This document shows positions 30,232-39,901 of a DNA stretch of 64,000 nt, one piece after another. Source of the stretch: Deltaproteobacteria bacterium (GTDB lineage: Bacteria; Desulfobacterota; Desulfobulbia; Desulfobulbales; Desulfurivibrionaceae). The position numbers were made by a program, and so were the translations under genes. The notes beneath the pieces were generated by a model. The model saw only the letters and a list, made by a program, of their open reading frames with translations, was not told the origin of the DNA and did not search any database. Location of the stretch: assembly GCA_026388735.1 (NCBI GenBank), contig JAPLJG010000109.1, positions 26,133-90,132 on the forward strand, in the 5' to 3' direction. Every line of letters starts with the position of its first letter. The stretch's first letter is position 1.

Positions 30232-32811
30232 TCACGGCGTGACCCGGTAATCTCCCTGTAAAAATCGTTGCGCCAAGGTGCGCACCATCTCGTCGGAATC
30301 GAGGCGTGCATCGAGTTGTCGGGTATAGCCGATCAACCGGCCGATCTGTTCGAGGATTCCCTCAATCTCCTCGCTACTCTGACCGGAAAGGCGGCCGACG
30401 AGAAGATCCCCCTTGGCTTTCAAGGCAAAGCCGTACTCAGCCAGAATCTGATCCATAAGGGCAATCCGGCGGGATCGATTGGTGATGGCAGCGGCTCCGC
30501 CCACGAAACGGAAGTAGATATGATTGTTGCGGGGGGTGTCGCTGCAGTAACAATCGAGCATATTAAAGTGATAGCCAAAACGCAGGCTCATGTTCACATA
30601 TACCGCACTCGCCAGAGCAACGTTTTCCAAAACAGCGGCGCCATCGCGGGTAAGATCCTCCGCCCTGGTCATGCCGGAAAGCAGGTCGGCGCCGCGCAGG
30701 GGCACCGCCTCATTCTGCCAGACCCCCGGGGAAAGCATGCCGGAAAGTACCGCCCGCAAAGGTACCGACGCTACCTCGGCAAACCCCATCTCCTTGCCGC
30801 CCCCCTCTCCGGACAAGCCGCCTCCCAGATCAATCACCTTGATCTGAACAGGAATGGGCAAAACAAGCAGATGCAAAGCACTTCGCCTATTGAAAAAACC
30901 ACCTGTCCCCCTTGTCCGCCCGGCATTGGCAACCAGGGTCTGCACCGATTTCTCATGCATGAAACGGACAAGATCATGCACGGTTTTGCATTTTTCCGGG
31001 GCGTATTCCTGCTCAAGGGGATTCACCAGATTGAGCGGCGCAATATAGCGCATTATGTATTTTTGCCGACGAAACTCATAGAGTTCCCGCAGCTTGGCCC
31101 CGGTCAGCCGCTCCTCCCGAAGCAAGCTCTGGACAATCCCTGCATAGACAACCACCTCGCCTCTCTCGCCAGCCTGTAGGGTGATTACCTGACCCTGCTG
31201 GAGGACCTCGGTGGCGGAGCCGGTATTGACCACGGTGGGGATATTGAACTCCCGACAAATCGAGGCCATATGGCTGGTGGGTACACCGATATCGGTGATG
31301 ATGGCGTTTAAGATGGGAATGGCCTGGACAAAATGCGAAGAATCATGCCGGGCGACCAAAATGCTGCCCTTGGGAATATGCTCCAGTTCGTCGATATGGC
31401 GGAGGATAAAAACCTTGCCCGCAGTGATGCCCCGTTGCACCACAATCCCCTTGTTTCGGAGCAGCACCGGATAGCCGGCCTCCACTGCCTCCATCCCCTT
31501 ATCCGAACCGTCAACTGTAGGCTCGTCCATCCGGAGACTCCGGGCCTGGAGGAAGTAGCAGCGGCCGGTGTTGTCCATGGCCCATTCGATATCCTGGGGA
31601 ATCTTGTAGTACCTTTCGATGGCCAAAGCCTGTCTGGCCAGTTCCAGTACCTCCGCTTCGCAGAGACAGGCTTGCCCCCGCAGCGCAACCGGGGTTTCTT
31701 GTGTCTCAACGCCGCTCGCCCCGGAGTTGACCACCATCTGCGCCTTAGAGCCGATGCGTTGCTCGATCAGACGGAGATCTCCCTCCTTGGCCACGGTATA
31801 CAGATCGGCGTCGGTTAAGCCATCTACCACCCCCGGACCCAGTCCCCAAGCAGCGCTGATCGCCATTTGGCTTCGGTCCTTGCCTGCCGCAGCCGTATAG
31901 ATGACCCCGCTTGCGCGCGCTTCGATCATGGCCACACAGCCAACTGCCATCTTCAACTTTCCCAGATCATAGCCAAGTTGGCGCTGGTAGCTCGTAGCGT
32001 TGGCCTGAAAAAGGCTGGCCAGAACCTCTTTATAGGCCCCCTGCACCGCCTCAACGGTACAGGGCACATTGAGTACCGTCTCAAACTGACCGGCAAAGGA
32101 GAAATCGCCGTCCTCCTCGTCGGCACTGCTGCGGACCGCAAGTTTGCCTTCTCTGCCAAGCCGGTGTCGCATCGTTTTTAAAGCAGCGGTGAGCGAAGCG
32201 CTGAAATCCTCGGGAAAGCTGCCGGCGAGGATGGCCGTGCGCAGTTCCTCCAAGGTCTCTTTATCGGCTGAGCCCAGCCCCACGAGCCTTTCTGCCAAGT
32301 CGTTATGGCGGATAAAATCGCTAAAAGCGGCGGTGGTGATGGCGAAGGCCTCAGGTACCCTGAGCTGTAAGATATTTGCCAGTTCGGCCAAATGATAGTT
32401 CTTGCCCCCCACCTCCTCGGCCAAATCCCAGGTAATCTCCGGATAAAATAACACCTGGCCCTGAAACACGGGCTCGCTGCCGGTCAGCATCCGCTGCACC
32501 AAACCGTCGATCCGGGTCAGAATATCCTTGAGTTGGGGATATTGCTGGTCGGTGAGGAGATTAAAATTGCGCAGGGAATCGGAGACAGCGGCAAACAGTA
32601 CATCGTAAGCGCTGCGGGTGTAATTGACGTCAAAGAGATAGTCACCGCCGAGCTTTTCCCCCATCTCGGTCATGGCTTCCAGGGTGCGGTTGTTGCCGTC
32701 AAGCACCGCCTGAAAAGCGCGAAAACGCGTTGCCAGATCGGAGGCAGCACCATGGTCGCGGCCGAGCAGCTCTTGAACCCTGCGGAAAAAAGTGTTTGGC
32801 ATTGTCAGCAA
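30232..32811 (-). CDS. PEP-synthase-like protein 1 (helical N-term, PPDK ATP-grasp, phospho-His domain, novel C-term)
   Basis: KLAVRSSADEEDGDFSFAGQFETVLNV, QDIEWAMD, TDIGVPTSHMASICREFNIP, C-term YHFNMLDCYCSDTPRNNHIYFRFVGG. Confidence 0.88.
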   Translation of the reverse strand: MLTMPNTFFRRVQELLGRDHGAASDLATRFRAFQAVLDGNNRTLEAMTEMGEKLGGDYLFDVNYTRSAYDVLFAAVSDSLRNFNLLTDQQYPQLKDILTRIDGLVQRMLTGSEPVFQGQVLFYPEITWDLAEEVGGKNYHLAELANILQLRVPEAFAITTAAFSDFIRHNDLAERLVGLGSADKETLEELRTAILAGSFPEDFSASLTAALKTMRHRLGREGKLAVRSSADEEDGDFSFAGQFETVLNVPCTVEAVQGAYKEVLASLFQANATSYQRQLGYDLGKLKMAVGCVAMIEARASGVIYTAAAGKDRSQMAISAAWGLGPGVVDGLTDADLYTVAKEGDLRLIEQRIGSKAQMVVNSGASGVETQETPVALRGQACLCEAEVLELARQALAIERYYKIPQDIEWAMDNTGRCYFLQARSLRMDEPTVDGSDKGMEAVEAGYPVLLRNKGIVVQRGITAGKVFILRHIDELEHIPKGSILVARHDSSHFVQAIPILNAIITDIGVPTSHMASICREFNIPTVVNTGSATEVLQQGQVITLQAGERGEVVVYAGIVQSLLREERLTGAKLRELYEFRRQKYIMRYIAPLNLVNPLEQEYAPEKCKTVHDLVRFMHEKSVQTLVANAGRTRGTGGFFNRRSALHLLVLPIPVQIKVIDLGGGLSGEGGGKEMGFAEVASVPLRAVLSGMLSPGVWQNEAVPLRGADLLSGMTRAEDLTRDGAAVLENVALASAVYVNMSLRFGYHFNMLDCYCSDTPRNNHIYFRFVGGAAAITNRSRRIALMDQILAEYGFALKAKGDLLVGRLSGQSSEEIEGILEQIGRLIGYTRQLDARLDSDEMVRTLAQRFLQGDYRVTP

Positions 32812-32838
32812 TTCCGCAGGAGCATTACCTGACCGGGA

Positions 32839-33207
32839 TCATGCCTCTCCCAGGGCTCTTTTAACGGAGGCCTTTAATTCCTTGATCTTGACCGGCTTGG
32901 GGAAAAAATCGTGAACATCGTCCCGCAAAGCCTCGATGGCCACATCCAGGTTGGCGAAGGCGGTGATCATGATCACTTTGATGCCGGGGTACAATTTCTT
33001 GACCGTGCGCAGCACTTCAAGACCATCTATCCCCTTCATCTTCATGTCGGTTACCACCACATCAAACCGCTTTTCCTGCAGCCGTTCCAGAGCAGACTCA
33101 CCGTCCAAAAAGGTTTCCACTTCGTAGCCATCCTGCTCGAAGGAGAGTTTTGCCATATCCCCCACGATCTTCTCATCATCAATGAACATAATGCTATGCT
33201 TCGTCAT
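32839..33207 (-). CDS. Stand-alone receiver (CheY-like)
   Basis: IMFIDDEKIVGDM, VVVTDMKMKGIDGLEVL, IMITAFANLD; no output domain. Confidence 0.93.
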   Translation of the reverse strand: MTKHSIMFIDDEKIVGDMAKLSFEQDGYEVETFLDGESALERLQEKRFDVVVTDMKMKGIDGLEVLRTVKKLYPGIKVIMITAFANLDVAIEALRDDVHDFFPKPVKIKELKASVKRALGEA

Positions 33208-34615
33208 CCGTACACCTCTTTAACTTTTTGCAACTGGGCAGGGTTATAATAAAAGTTGTGCCAATTCCTATCTGACTTGTCACCCGGATGTTCCCCTGGT
33301 GGTTTTTGATAATCCCGTAGCTGACCCACAGGCCGAGGCCGGTGCCGCTATCCCCCTTGGTGGTAAAAAACGGATCAAAGATGTGGTCGAGAAATTCCGG
33401 GGCAATACCTTTACCCTTGTCACCGATCTCGATCTCGATTTCGTCATTATCGGGTAAATAGCGAGAGCCGATGTACAACTCGCCGCCCTTGTCCATGGCC
33501 TGAATGGCGTTGGTGGCCATATTGACCAGCACCTGCTGGATCTGATGCTCGTCGATGTAGATATACGGCAGATCCTCAGCTAAAACGAGCTTGATTTTGA
33601 TATTGGAAATATCGAGCATATTCTGAACCAGAGCAAGGATTTTCTGGATGACCTGATTGGTGGTCGCCTTAGCCAGATGCTGCTCCTTGGGTTTTGCATA
33701 ATCGAGTAGATTGTGGATGATCACCCGCAGACGCTCCACCTCCTCATCGACCCGCTCCATAAACCCTATCCTATCCTCCTTGCCGAGCCCGTCGTACACC
33801 TCCGCATAGGTCTGGGCGAGCATGGAGATATTATTCAGGGGGTTATTGAGCTCATGGGCCACCCCAGCTACCAGGATCCCGATGGAAGCGAGACGTTTTG
33901 ACTGGACAAGTTCCTTTTCACGATTATGGAGTTCGTCGGCCATGACGCTGATGGCGCTGATCACCGCGCCCATTTCGTCATTGGAGGGTTTCTCCTCTAT
34001 TTTCGGGTAGTTGCCTTTGGAAATCGCACGGGTAAGATCAACAACCTTGCGCAACGACTTACCGATATTGCGGACAATGAGATTACTGAAGAGAAAGGCA
34101 AAGAGGACCACCGCCCAAAAAGAATAGAGCAGGATGTTCTTGGAGCGGACAATGATCGCCTCTATCCGATCGCTTTCAAGGGTGGTTATATTCTCAGAAA
34201 AGGTTTTCAGTTTTTGCCCTGCCTCCCGCAGCTTTTTCTGGGCCGCTGCATCCCGATGGCGAGCCGTGCTGATAGATTCAATCAACTGCGTATAGACATG
34301 GAGATTATCTTGGAGTTCAGAGTACTTCTCCGCTCCCACGGCCCGGGTAATATCCCTCCGGACCTGGAGCAGGGTATCGCTGGTCTGGTTGATCCTGCCC
34401 CTGATATTGTCCAGGGCAGTATCATCGCCATAGAGGAAATAATTTTTTTCCGCCAGCCGCATCTCCAGAAAATTAGCATTGAGCCCTTCGGCGATCACGG
34501 TAAAACGAAACTTGGTCAGAATCTCATTGAGATTCTGCAGAGCAAAGATCCCGATCAGGACGATGAGCAGGATATGAACCGCGTTGGAAAGATATATCTT
34601 ATGTTGTATTTTCAT
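33194..34615 (-). CDS. Membrane sensor histidine kinase
   Basis: Two TMs, HAMP-like region, [27 protein letters not shown]. Confidence 0.93.
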   Translation of the reverse strand: MKIQHKIYLSNAVHILLIVLIGIFALQNLNEILTKFRFTVIAEGLNANFLEMRLAEKNYFLYGDDTALDNIRGRINQTSDTLLQVRRDITRAVGAEKYSELQDNLHVYTQLIESISTARHRDAAAQKKLREAGQKLKTFSENITTLESDRIEAIIVRSKNILLYSFWAVVLFAFLFSNLIVRNIGKSLRKVVDLTRAISKGNYPKIEEKPSNDEMGAVISAISVMADELHNREKELVQSKRLASIGILVAGVAHELNNPLNNISMLAQTYAEVYDGLGKEDRIGFMERVDEEVERLRVIIHNLLDYAKPKEQHLAKATTNQVIQKILALVQNMLDISNIKIKLVLAEDLPYIYIDEHQIQQVLVNMATNAIQAMDKGGELYIGSRYLPDNDEIEIEIGDKGKGIAPEFLDHIFDPFFTTKGDSGTGLGLWVSYGIIKNHQGNIRVTSQIGIGTTFIITLPSCKKLKRCTDDEA

Positions 34616-34621
34616 TGCCTT

Positions 34622-35758
34622 TCACCCCGCCAGTACGGCACTCCGTGTTCTCGGCAGCTCTGCCTGTTCTTTGCGTACCGGCAGATACCAGAGTCCCCCA
34701 TCGATGATCATTAACAAACCGATAATAATCAGGATTGCGTCAAAGAACGTTTTGAGCTCCAGGCCGAAATACCCGATCAAGCCGATCCCGATGCTCATAA
34801 AAGCAACGCCGGTGCGGATGAAGGCCAAGCCGGTCCGCGCCCGGGCGTAGATGTTCCGGTAACAGCCGGCAATGGTGCGTTGGGCGGCAAGGACATTGCG
34901 TTCCCGTGCCAGATGCGTGCGTTCCCGACTGGGGGGTGAAGGGTACAAAATGGTGCAGTAGTTGCCGAGCAGGTCGCCTAGCCGCGCCAGCATGGTTTCC
35001 TTGGTTCGCTTTCCCTGTTCTTCCTGCTTAAGGTTCTGGTAATTTTCCAGAAAACTCAAGGTGGCGCCTGTCACCTCAACCAGGGTCTGATCCCTGGGCG
35101 GACTTAGCCGTGAGCGCCGCACCCGAAGATAGGTGGGCAGGGAGGCGACAAGAAGCAGCAGGCCGGTGGCCAAGGTAACAGAGGCAAGCATGGGATGATC
35201 GGCATATCTTTGGCTGCTCGAAAGGGTCCGAAAGATGGCAACCAGAGCGAGTCCCACCCGGACAAAAGCCAAGGCGGTACGGGCGCGGGCCAGATCTGTT
35301 CGGTAGCAGGCCAACCGGGTCCGCCAATGACCCATGGTATTGCGCCAAAAGGCCAGGCCAGTGCGTTCGGTGCCGATGAGCAGCCCGGGCTTGGCATGAA
35401 GAAAATCCTGAATATACCAGGAGATGTCATCTGGCAGAGCCACTCGAAATTCATAGGGAGCCGACCCAAAAACCCCCTCAACCTCGGAGCGCATGGAAGA
35501 GTCCGATGGGTCGTGGGCGGCAATAACGATGGTGCCGTCACCGTCCTTAATCACCGGAAACCAATCGCTTAAGCCAAGCTGGCTGGCCAACACACCGTTG
35601 AGTAATTCAGGAGGGATGGGAAGACGCTCGTCGTATTCGATGGAAGCCGGCACCCCGCGCAATACCGCAGCTTGAGCTGCTTTAGCAAGCAACCCTGGCC
35701 GGAAGAGAGCAATCCCGGAGAAAGGCTGCATCAATGTCTCTGGATCAAGCTGCATCAT
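34622..35758 (-). CDS. Membrane protein with MshEN-like N-terminal region and two DUF202-like modules
   Basis: RTGLAFWRNTMGHWRTRLACYRTDLARARTALAFVRVG and RTHLARERNVLAAQRTIAGCYRNIYARARTGLAFIRTG; start MMQLDPETL overlapping upstream stop. Confidence 0.75.
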   Translation of the reverse strand: MMQLDPETLMQPFSGIALFRPGLLAKAAQAAVLRGVPASIEYDERLPIPPELLNGVLASQLGLSDWFPVIKDGDGTIVIAAHDPSDSSMRSEVEGVFGSAPYEFRVALPDDISWYIQDFLHAKPGLLIGTERTGLAFWRNTMGHWRTRLACYRTDLARARTALAFVRVGLALVAIFRTLSSSQRYADHPMLASVTLATGLLLLVASLPTYLRVRRSRLSPPRDQTLVEVTGATLSFLENYQNLKQEEQGKRTKETMLARLGDLLGNYCTILYPSPPSRERTHLARERNVLAAQRTIAGCYRNIYARARTGLAFIRTGVAFMSIGIGLIGYFGLELKTFFDAILIIIGLLMIIDGGLWYLPVRKEQAELPRTRSAVLAG

Positions 35759-37286
35759 TGCTGAACACCACGGTTTTCCAAAATCGGGCAGGCTTGCCGT
35801 AATCGGGAAGAGTAATTTCCATATCACCGTAACAATAGGGAAACTGACGGCGCGTCCGCTCGGCCGGAATACTCCAGACAAAGCCGTCTCCCACAAGAAA
35901 GAGGCCTGACACTATCATTAGGTAGTTGAAAACCTCCCAGCCAATCCCACCGCTATCGTTAAAGAAAAACACAAAGACCAACCCGATGGAAAAGAGGCTG
36001 AGCCCGGTGCGGACAAAGGCAAAACCGGTACGAGATCGAGCCATGACCGTACGCAAACGGGCCATGACATTGCGGCGCTCGGCCAGTACGGTCCGCTCCA
36101 AGGCAACCCCTGTGGTCGCCCAGATTCCTGGAGCATGGGAGCTTTTCACCGGCAGGGTCATGGAGTTTGTGACAACACCCGGCATGGCATGGCTGTGGGG
36201 GAAAAAGTTATCCCAGATGGTGGGCATGCCGGTTTTTTGCCGCACCGACTTCTGCCCTTCCACCCCGGCCCGCCGGCCGCGCAAATACCAGAAAAAACCT
36301 TCCAGGGCCATAACCGTACCGATGACGATGAGGCCAAGATCCAAGGCCAGCCAGCGACTCGCCTGAAATTGACGCAACAGACCAAGACCGAGGCTGATAA
36401 AAGCAAAGCCGGTGCGAGTAAACGCCAGGCCAGTTCGGACCTTGGCCATCCTGGTTCTAAAACAGGCAAGCACCGTCCGCTCTTCGGCCAGATCGGTCCG
36501 ATCGCTAGCCAAATAACGCCGCCGCATCACCGGCGACAGAGCGGTCCAGCCTTGCCGTTGCGCTTCGGCTCCTGGCACCACCTGGCTGCGGCGAAACTCC
36601 GGGGCAATGTACTCGTTATATGCCTCGAGCACGCTGGTTCCACCGGTGGCGCCGGTATCGACGCAGGGAGGAAGCGTGGCGTAAATCGCTCGGGCCGGCA
36701 GATACCATTTGAGGCCGTCAAAGACCACGATGAACCCGCTTATCAAAAGGGGTATCTCCAAAAGCAGGTAATACCCGGCGCCAGCCAAACGGAGAAAGAG
36801 CAGCGCAATGGTGACAAAGGAAAGACCGGTCCGAATAAAAGCCAGGCCGGTACGGCTCTTAGCCAGCAGAGTCCGGTAATGGGCAAACAGGGAACGACGC
36901 CCTGCCAGATAGGTACGGACCTTGGCCAGGGGGGTTCGCCCGGCAGTGGGCGGAAAGCCAGGGTTGAGATCCTGATTATGCTCGAAAATCCGAGTGAGAT
37001 CGTCGGGCAGGGTGACCTGAAACTCAACTTCCTGCACACCAAGAATCTTGCGGACCTTGTCGGCCAAAGCAGGACTGGGTGCGGTGGCAACCACAGTTGC
37101 CCGGCCATCGGTGACAATCCGCGGAAACCAGCCTTCCATCCGGAGCTGGACCATATCCAGTTTCCATAAGAGCAACTGGGGGCCAGTCACCGACTCCTGA
37201 TACTCCACCCACGGGCAGCCATGCCGATCACCAAGCGCCGACAAGGCCTGAAATTTCTCTAATCCTAAGCTCATCCCATTGCTCAT
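35745..37286 (-). CDS. Membrane protein with three DUF202-like modules
   Basis: Three copies of the RTxxAxx heptad array followed by TM helices. Confidence 0.78.
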   Translation of the reverse strand: MSNGMSLGLEKFQALSALGDRHGCPWVEYQESVTGPQLLLWKLDMVQLRMEGWFPRIVTDGRATVVATAPSPALADKVRKILGVQEVEFQVTLPDDLTRIFEHNQDLNPGFPPTAGRTPLAKVRTYLAGRRSLFAHYRTLLAKSRTGLAFIRTGLSFVTIALLFLRLAGAGYYLLLEIPLLISGFIVVFDGLKWYLPARAIYATLPPCVDTGATGGTSVLEAYNEYIAPEFRRSQVVPGAEAQRQGWTALSPVMRRRYLASDRTDLAEERTVLACFRTRMAKVRTGLAFTRTGFAFISLGLGLLRQFQASRWLALDLGLIVIGTVMALEGFFWYLRGRRAGVEGQKSVRQKTGMPTIWDNFFPHSHAMPGVVTNSMTLPVKSSHAPGIWATTGVALERTVLAERRNVMARLRTVMARSRTGFAFVRTGLSLFSIGLVFVFFFNDSGGIGWEVFNYLMIVSGLFLVGDGFVWSIPAERTRRQFPYCYGDMEITLPDYGKPARFWKTVVFSNDAA

Positions 37287-39901
37287 GTGGCGGCCTGCGC
37301 GACTTTTTCGATATTCATCAAACCGGAGAGAGCATAATCCCCCTCCATAAAGGCACGAGCCACGGCGGGAATCATCGCGTCATCGCCCATGGCTGCGTCC
37401 AGCAGCCGGGTAAAGCCCAAAATCCTGCCGACCATCACCAGTTTGTCCTCGATGGCCTCCCTGGCTGCCCCCTGTAGCGAGGCGTTGACCAGATCCTCCC
37501 TGACATCAACGGAAAAACCATACTGTTCAAAGATCTCCCCGATGCACAGGGCGCGCCGCCGCCGCCGTTCAAGACTGGTGCCGCCGCCCTTAAAGCGGAA
37601 TTTGAGATGGTTGCTGCGCGGCTCTAAGGATGCCACGGCGTCGATCATGATGAAGTGAAAATCCATGCGGGCGTTCATGTTGCAGTAGTCGCGGCTGACC
37701 ATGGCGTAATTGGGCATGCCGATGGGTCGCTCCGACTTCTGATCGGTGATAAAAGAGGACATCACCGAACCCATGGGCGTTCCGCCAGGCGGCGGCCCCC
37801 AATGCAGGCCAGGGGTAGTAATCCCCTGCCACAGCGCCTGAAAGGGCCGGGAGATTACCGATTCCGGCGGAATTCTGCGCCGTAACGGCCCGGCCAACGC
37901 CAAGCCCCCGCCCATGTCGATGACACTAACCAAAAAAGGCACCGGTGAGTCGATGGCATGCACAATGCCGAGGTTTTCTTCCAGCATCTCGTCTCCGGCA
38001 TGGAACATGGACAGCACCGCCTTTTCGTGGACAAAGCGGACGATATCGTGGAGCGAGGTGCATTCGACAATGGAGAAAGTGGGGCCGTAGGCGTCTGTGA
38101 GATGCAGCACCGTAACCAGCTCCTGCAACTCACGGTGCAGGGGAGGCAGAGGCACGCGCAGCATACGGACCGCAGGCGGGCCAGACTTCCAGGCCTTTTC
38201 CGTGATGCCGATCTCTTCGGCGCTGGCCGCAAACACCCTGCCGTGGCTGCCGTCCACCGTGATCCACTGCCCGTCTTGCAAAATACTGGATGCATCGTGC
38301 AAGCCACAGACCATGGGCGTTTCCTGTTCTCTGGCTACGCAGGCCAAATGATCGGCCGGGCTACCCAACTCCACCAATACTGCCGCAACTTGGCCCAAGA
38401 GGTTGGCCGCTTCGACAAAGCTCTGCTGCATGACCAGCACCACAGGTTCGCTGGGAATATTTTCAAAATCCTTCCTACCTTTCACCACCAGTACCCGCCC
38501 GGTGGCTCGTCCTCCTGAGGCGATTATCCCGTGAGCCAGAACCGGGGAATGCCCCTGCCATCCGTCCGTGGCCTGGATGCCCATGGAGGTCATGGGCCGC
38601 ACCTGGAGAATGACCACCGCTCCCGCGCGGTCCACCGCCCATTCCAGATCCAGAGGCATACCCTCGCGCCTTTCCAACTCCCTGCCCCAACCGGCCAAGG
38701 ACTGCAGTTCCGCCTCACTGAGCACCGGCTGCTGACGGGCCTCCGGGGCAAGCTCACGCCAAGCCACCCCGCCCGTCTCCTCGCAGACGAGGAATCTCTC
38801 TTTGCTGGCAATGGTGGAACGCGGCCAGTCCACCCTGCCATCCGCTCCGACCAGATAGAGATCCGCGGCAACGCTGCCGGAGACCGCAGCCTCACCAAGG
38901 CCGGGCACCGCACTGACCAGCATCAACCCGCTTTCCGGCTCCTGGGGAGAGCGGGTCAATAGAACGCCTGCGGCACGGGCCTCCACCATCTCCAGACAAA
39001 GAACAGCCATATCAAAGCGCAGGGGGTCCAACCCGGCGTTAAGCCGGTAGGCCAGACTGCGGGGGTTGAAATTGCTGGCCACCACCACCTTGAACGCCTC
39101 CAGAAACTGCGCCTCATCGCGGACATTGAGCACCGAGCTGAATTGCCCGGCAAAGGAATGATGGCTGCCATCCTCGCTGATGCTGCTGCTGCGCACCGCC
39201 AGGGTTTTGCCTTTTTTGAAAAAAGCCCGGGCTGCAGCGATGATTTCCTCAGCCAGGGCCGAAGGAATCACCGCCCCGGTGATCAAACCCTTCACCTGGG
39301 CGGCGGTGGCGGCGGAGACATGTTTTTCCTTGTCCGCGCCGTGGCTGGCAAGAAGATGGACCAATTCGAGTGAGAGTCCTGTATGTTCGAGAAAAAAACG
39401 ACAACCGGCCAGGGTAATCACAAAGCCATCCGGCGTCGGCAGGGCATTCTTGCGCAAATCTGCCAGGGCTGCCGCCTTGTTGCCGGTTTGTCCCTTAAGA
39501 CCTCCGTGAATCTGGCCAAGCGGCAGCACACAAGGAAGATGTTCGGATGAGGAAAAACGGGCAAGCGTATCCGTAATGCGTTGGGCTATTGCCTGATGGG
39601 CGACCAGCAGCCCTCTGTACCGACTGTTGGCCAGAGTTTCCAGCCGGGCGATCATCTCGGCGGTTTCTTCGATGAGCCGGTGAACCAACTGGGCAAGGCC
39701 TGCCGGATCACCCTGCATCCGCAGGTGGATGCTGATTTCCGTTAGGCAATCCACGGCTCGATTGTTGCTGGCCAGAAGAGAGCGGAACACATGGTAGCGG
39801 GCCTTGATCAACTGCTGCGAATCGGTCTTCCGTTGCTGACGGGCCTCCCGGAATCTGCCAAGCTGCTTGCCGAACTGTTGGCTGAGCCAGCGCCGCATCA
39901 T
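37283..39901 (-). CDS. PEP-synthase-like protein 2
   Basis: LAVRSSSISEDGSHHSFAGQFSSVLNV, DLEWAVD, VELGSPADHLACVAREQETP; start MMRRWLSQQF overlaps upstream stop (ATGATGA). Confidence 0.85.
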   Translation of the reverse strand: MMRRWLSQQFGKQLGRFREARQQRKTDSQQLIKARYHVFRSLLASNNRAVDCLTEISIHLRMQGDPAGLAQLVHRLIEETAEMIARLETLANSRYRGLLVAHQAIAQRITDTLARFSSSEHLPCVLPLGQIHGGLKGQTGNKAAALADLRKNALPTPDGFVITLAGCRFFLEHTGLSLELVHLLASHGADKEKHVSAATAAQVKGLITGAVIPSALAEEIIAAARAFFKKGKTLAVRSSSISEDGSHHSFAGQFSSVLNVRDEAQFLEAFKVVVASNFNPRSLAYRLNAGLDPLRFDMAVLCLEMVEARAAGVLLTRSPQEPESGLMLVSAVPGLGEAAVSGSVAADLYLVGADGRVDWPRSTIASKERFLVCEETGGVAWRELAPEARQQPVLSEAELQSLAGWGRELERREGMPLDLEWAVDRAGAVVILQVRPMTSMGIQATDGWQGHSPVLAHGIIASGGRATGRVLVVKGRKDFENIPSEPVVLVMQQSFVEAANLLGQVAAVLVELGSPADHLACVAREQETPMVCGLHDASSILQDGQWITVDGSHGRVFAASAEEIGITEKAWKSGPPAVRMLRVPLPPLHRELQELVTVLHLTDAYGPTFSIVECTSLHDIVRFVHEKAVLSMFHAGDEMLEENLGIVHAIDSPVPFLVSVIDMGGGLALAGPLRRRIPPESVISRPFQALWQGITTPGLHWGPPPGGTPMGSVMSSFITDQKSERPIGMPNYAMVSRDYCNMNARMDFHFIMIDAVASLEPRSNHLKFRFKGGGTSLERRRRRALCIGEIFEQYGFSVDVREDLVNASLQGAAREAIEDKLVMVGRILGFTRLLDAAMGDDAMIPAVARAFMEGDYALSGLMNIEKVAQAAT

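Noticed and set aside
36135-37169. 344-aa plus-strand ORF opposite DUF202 gene
   Set aside because: Regular AAGKPRQ-like pattern is just the antisense of the RTxxAxx heptads
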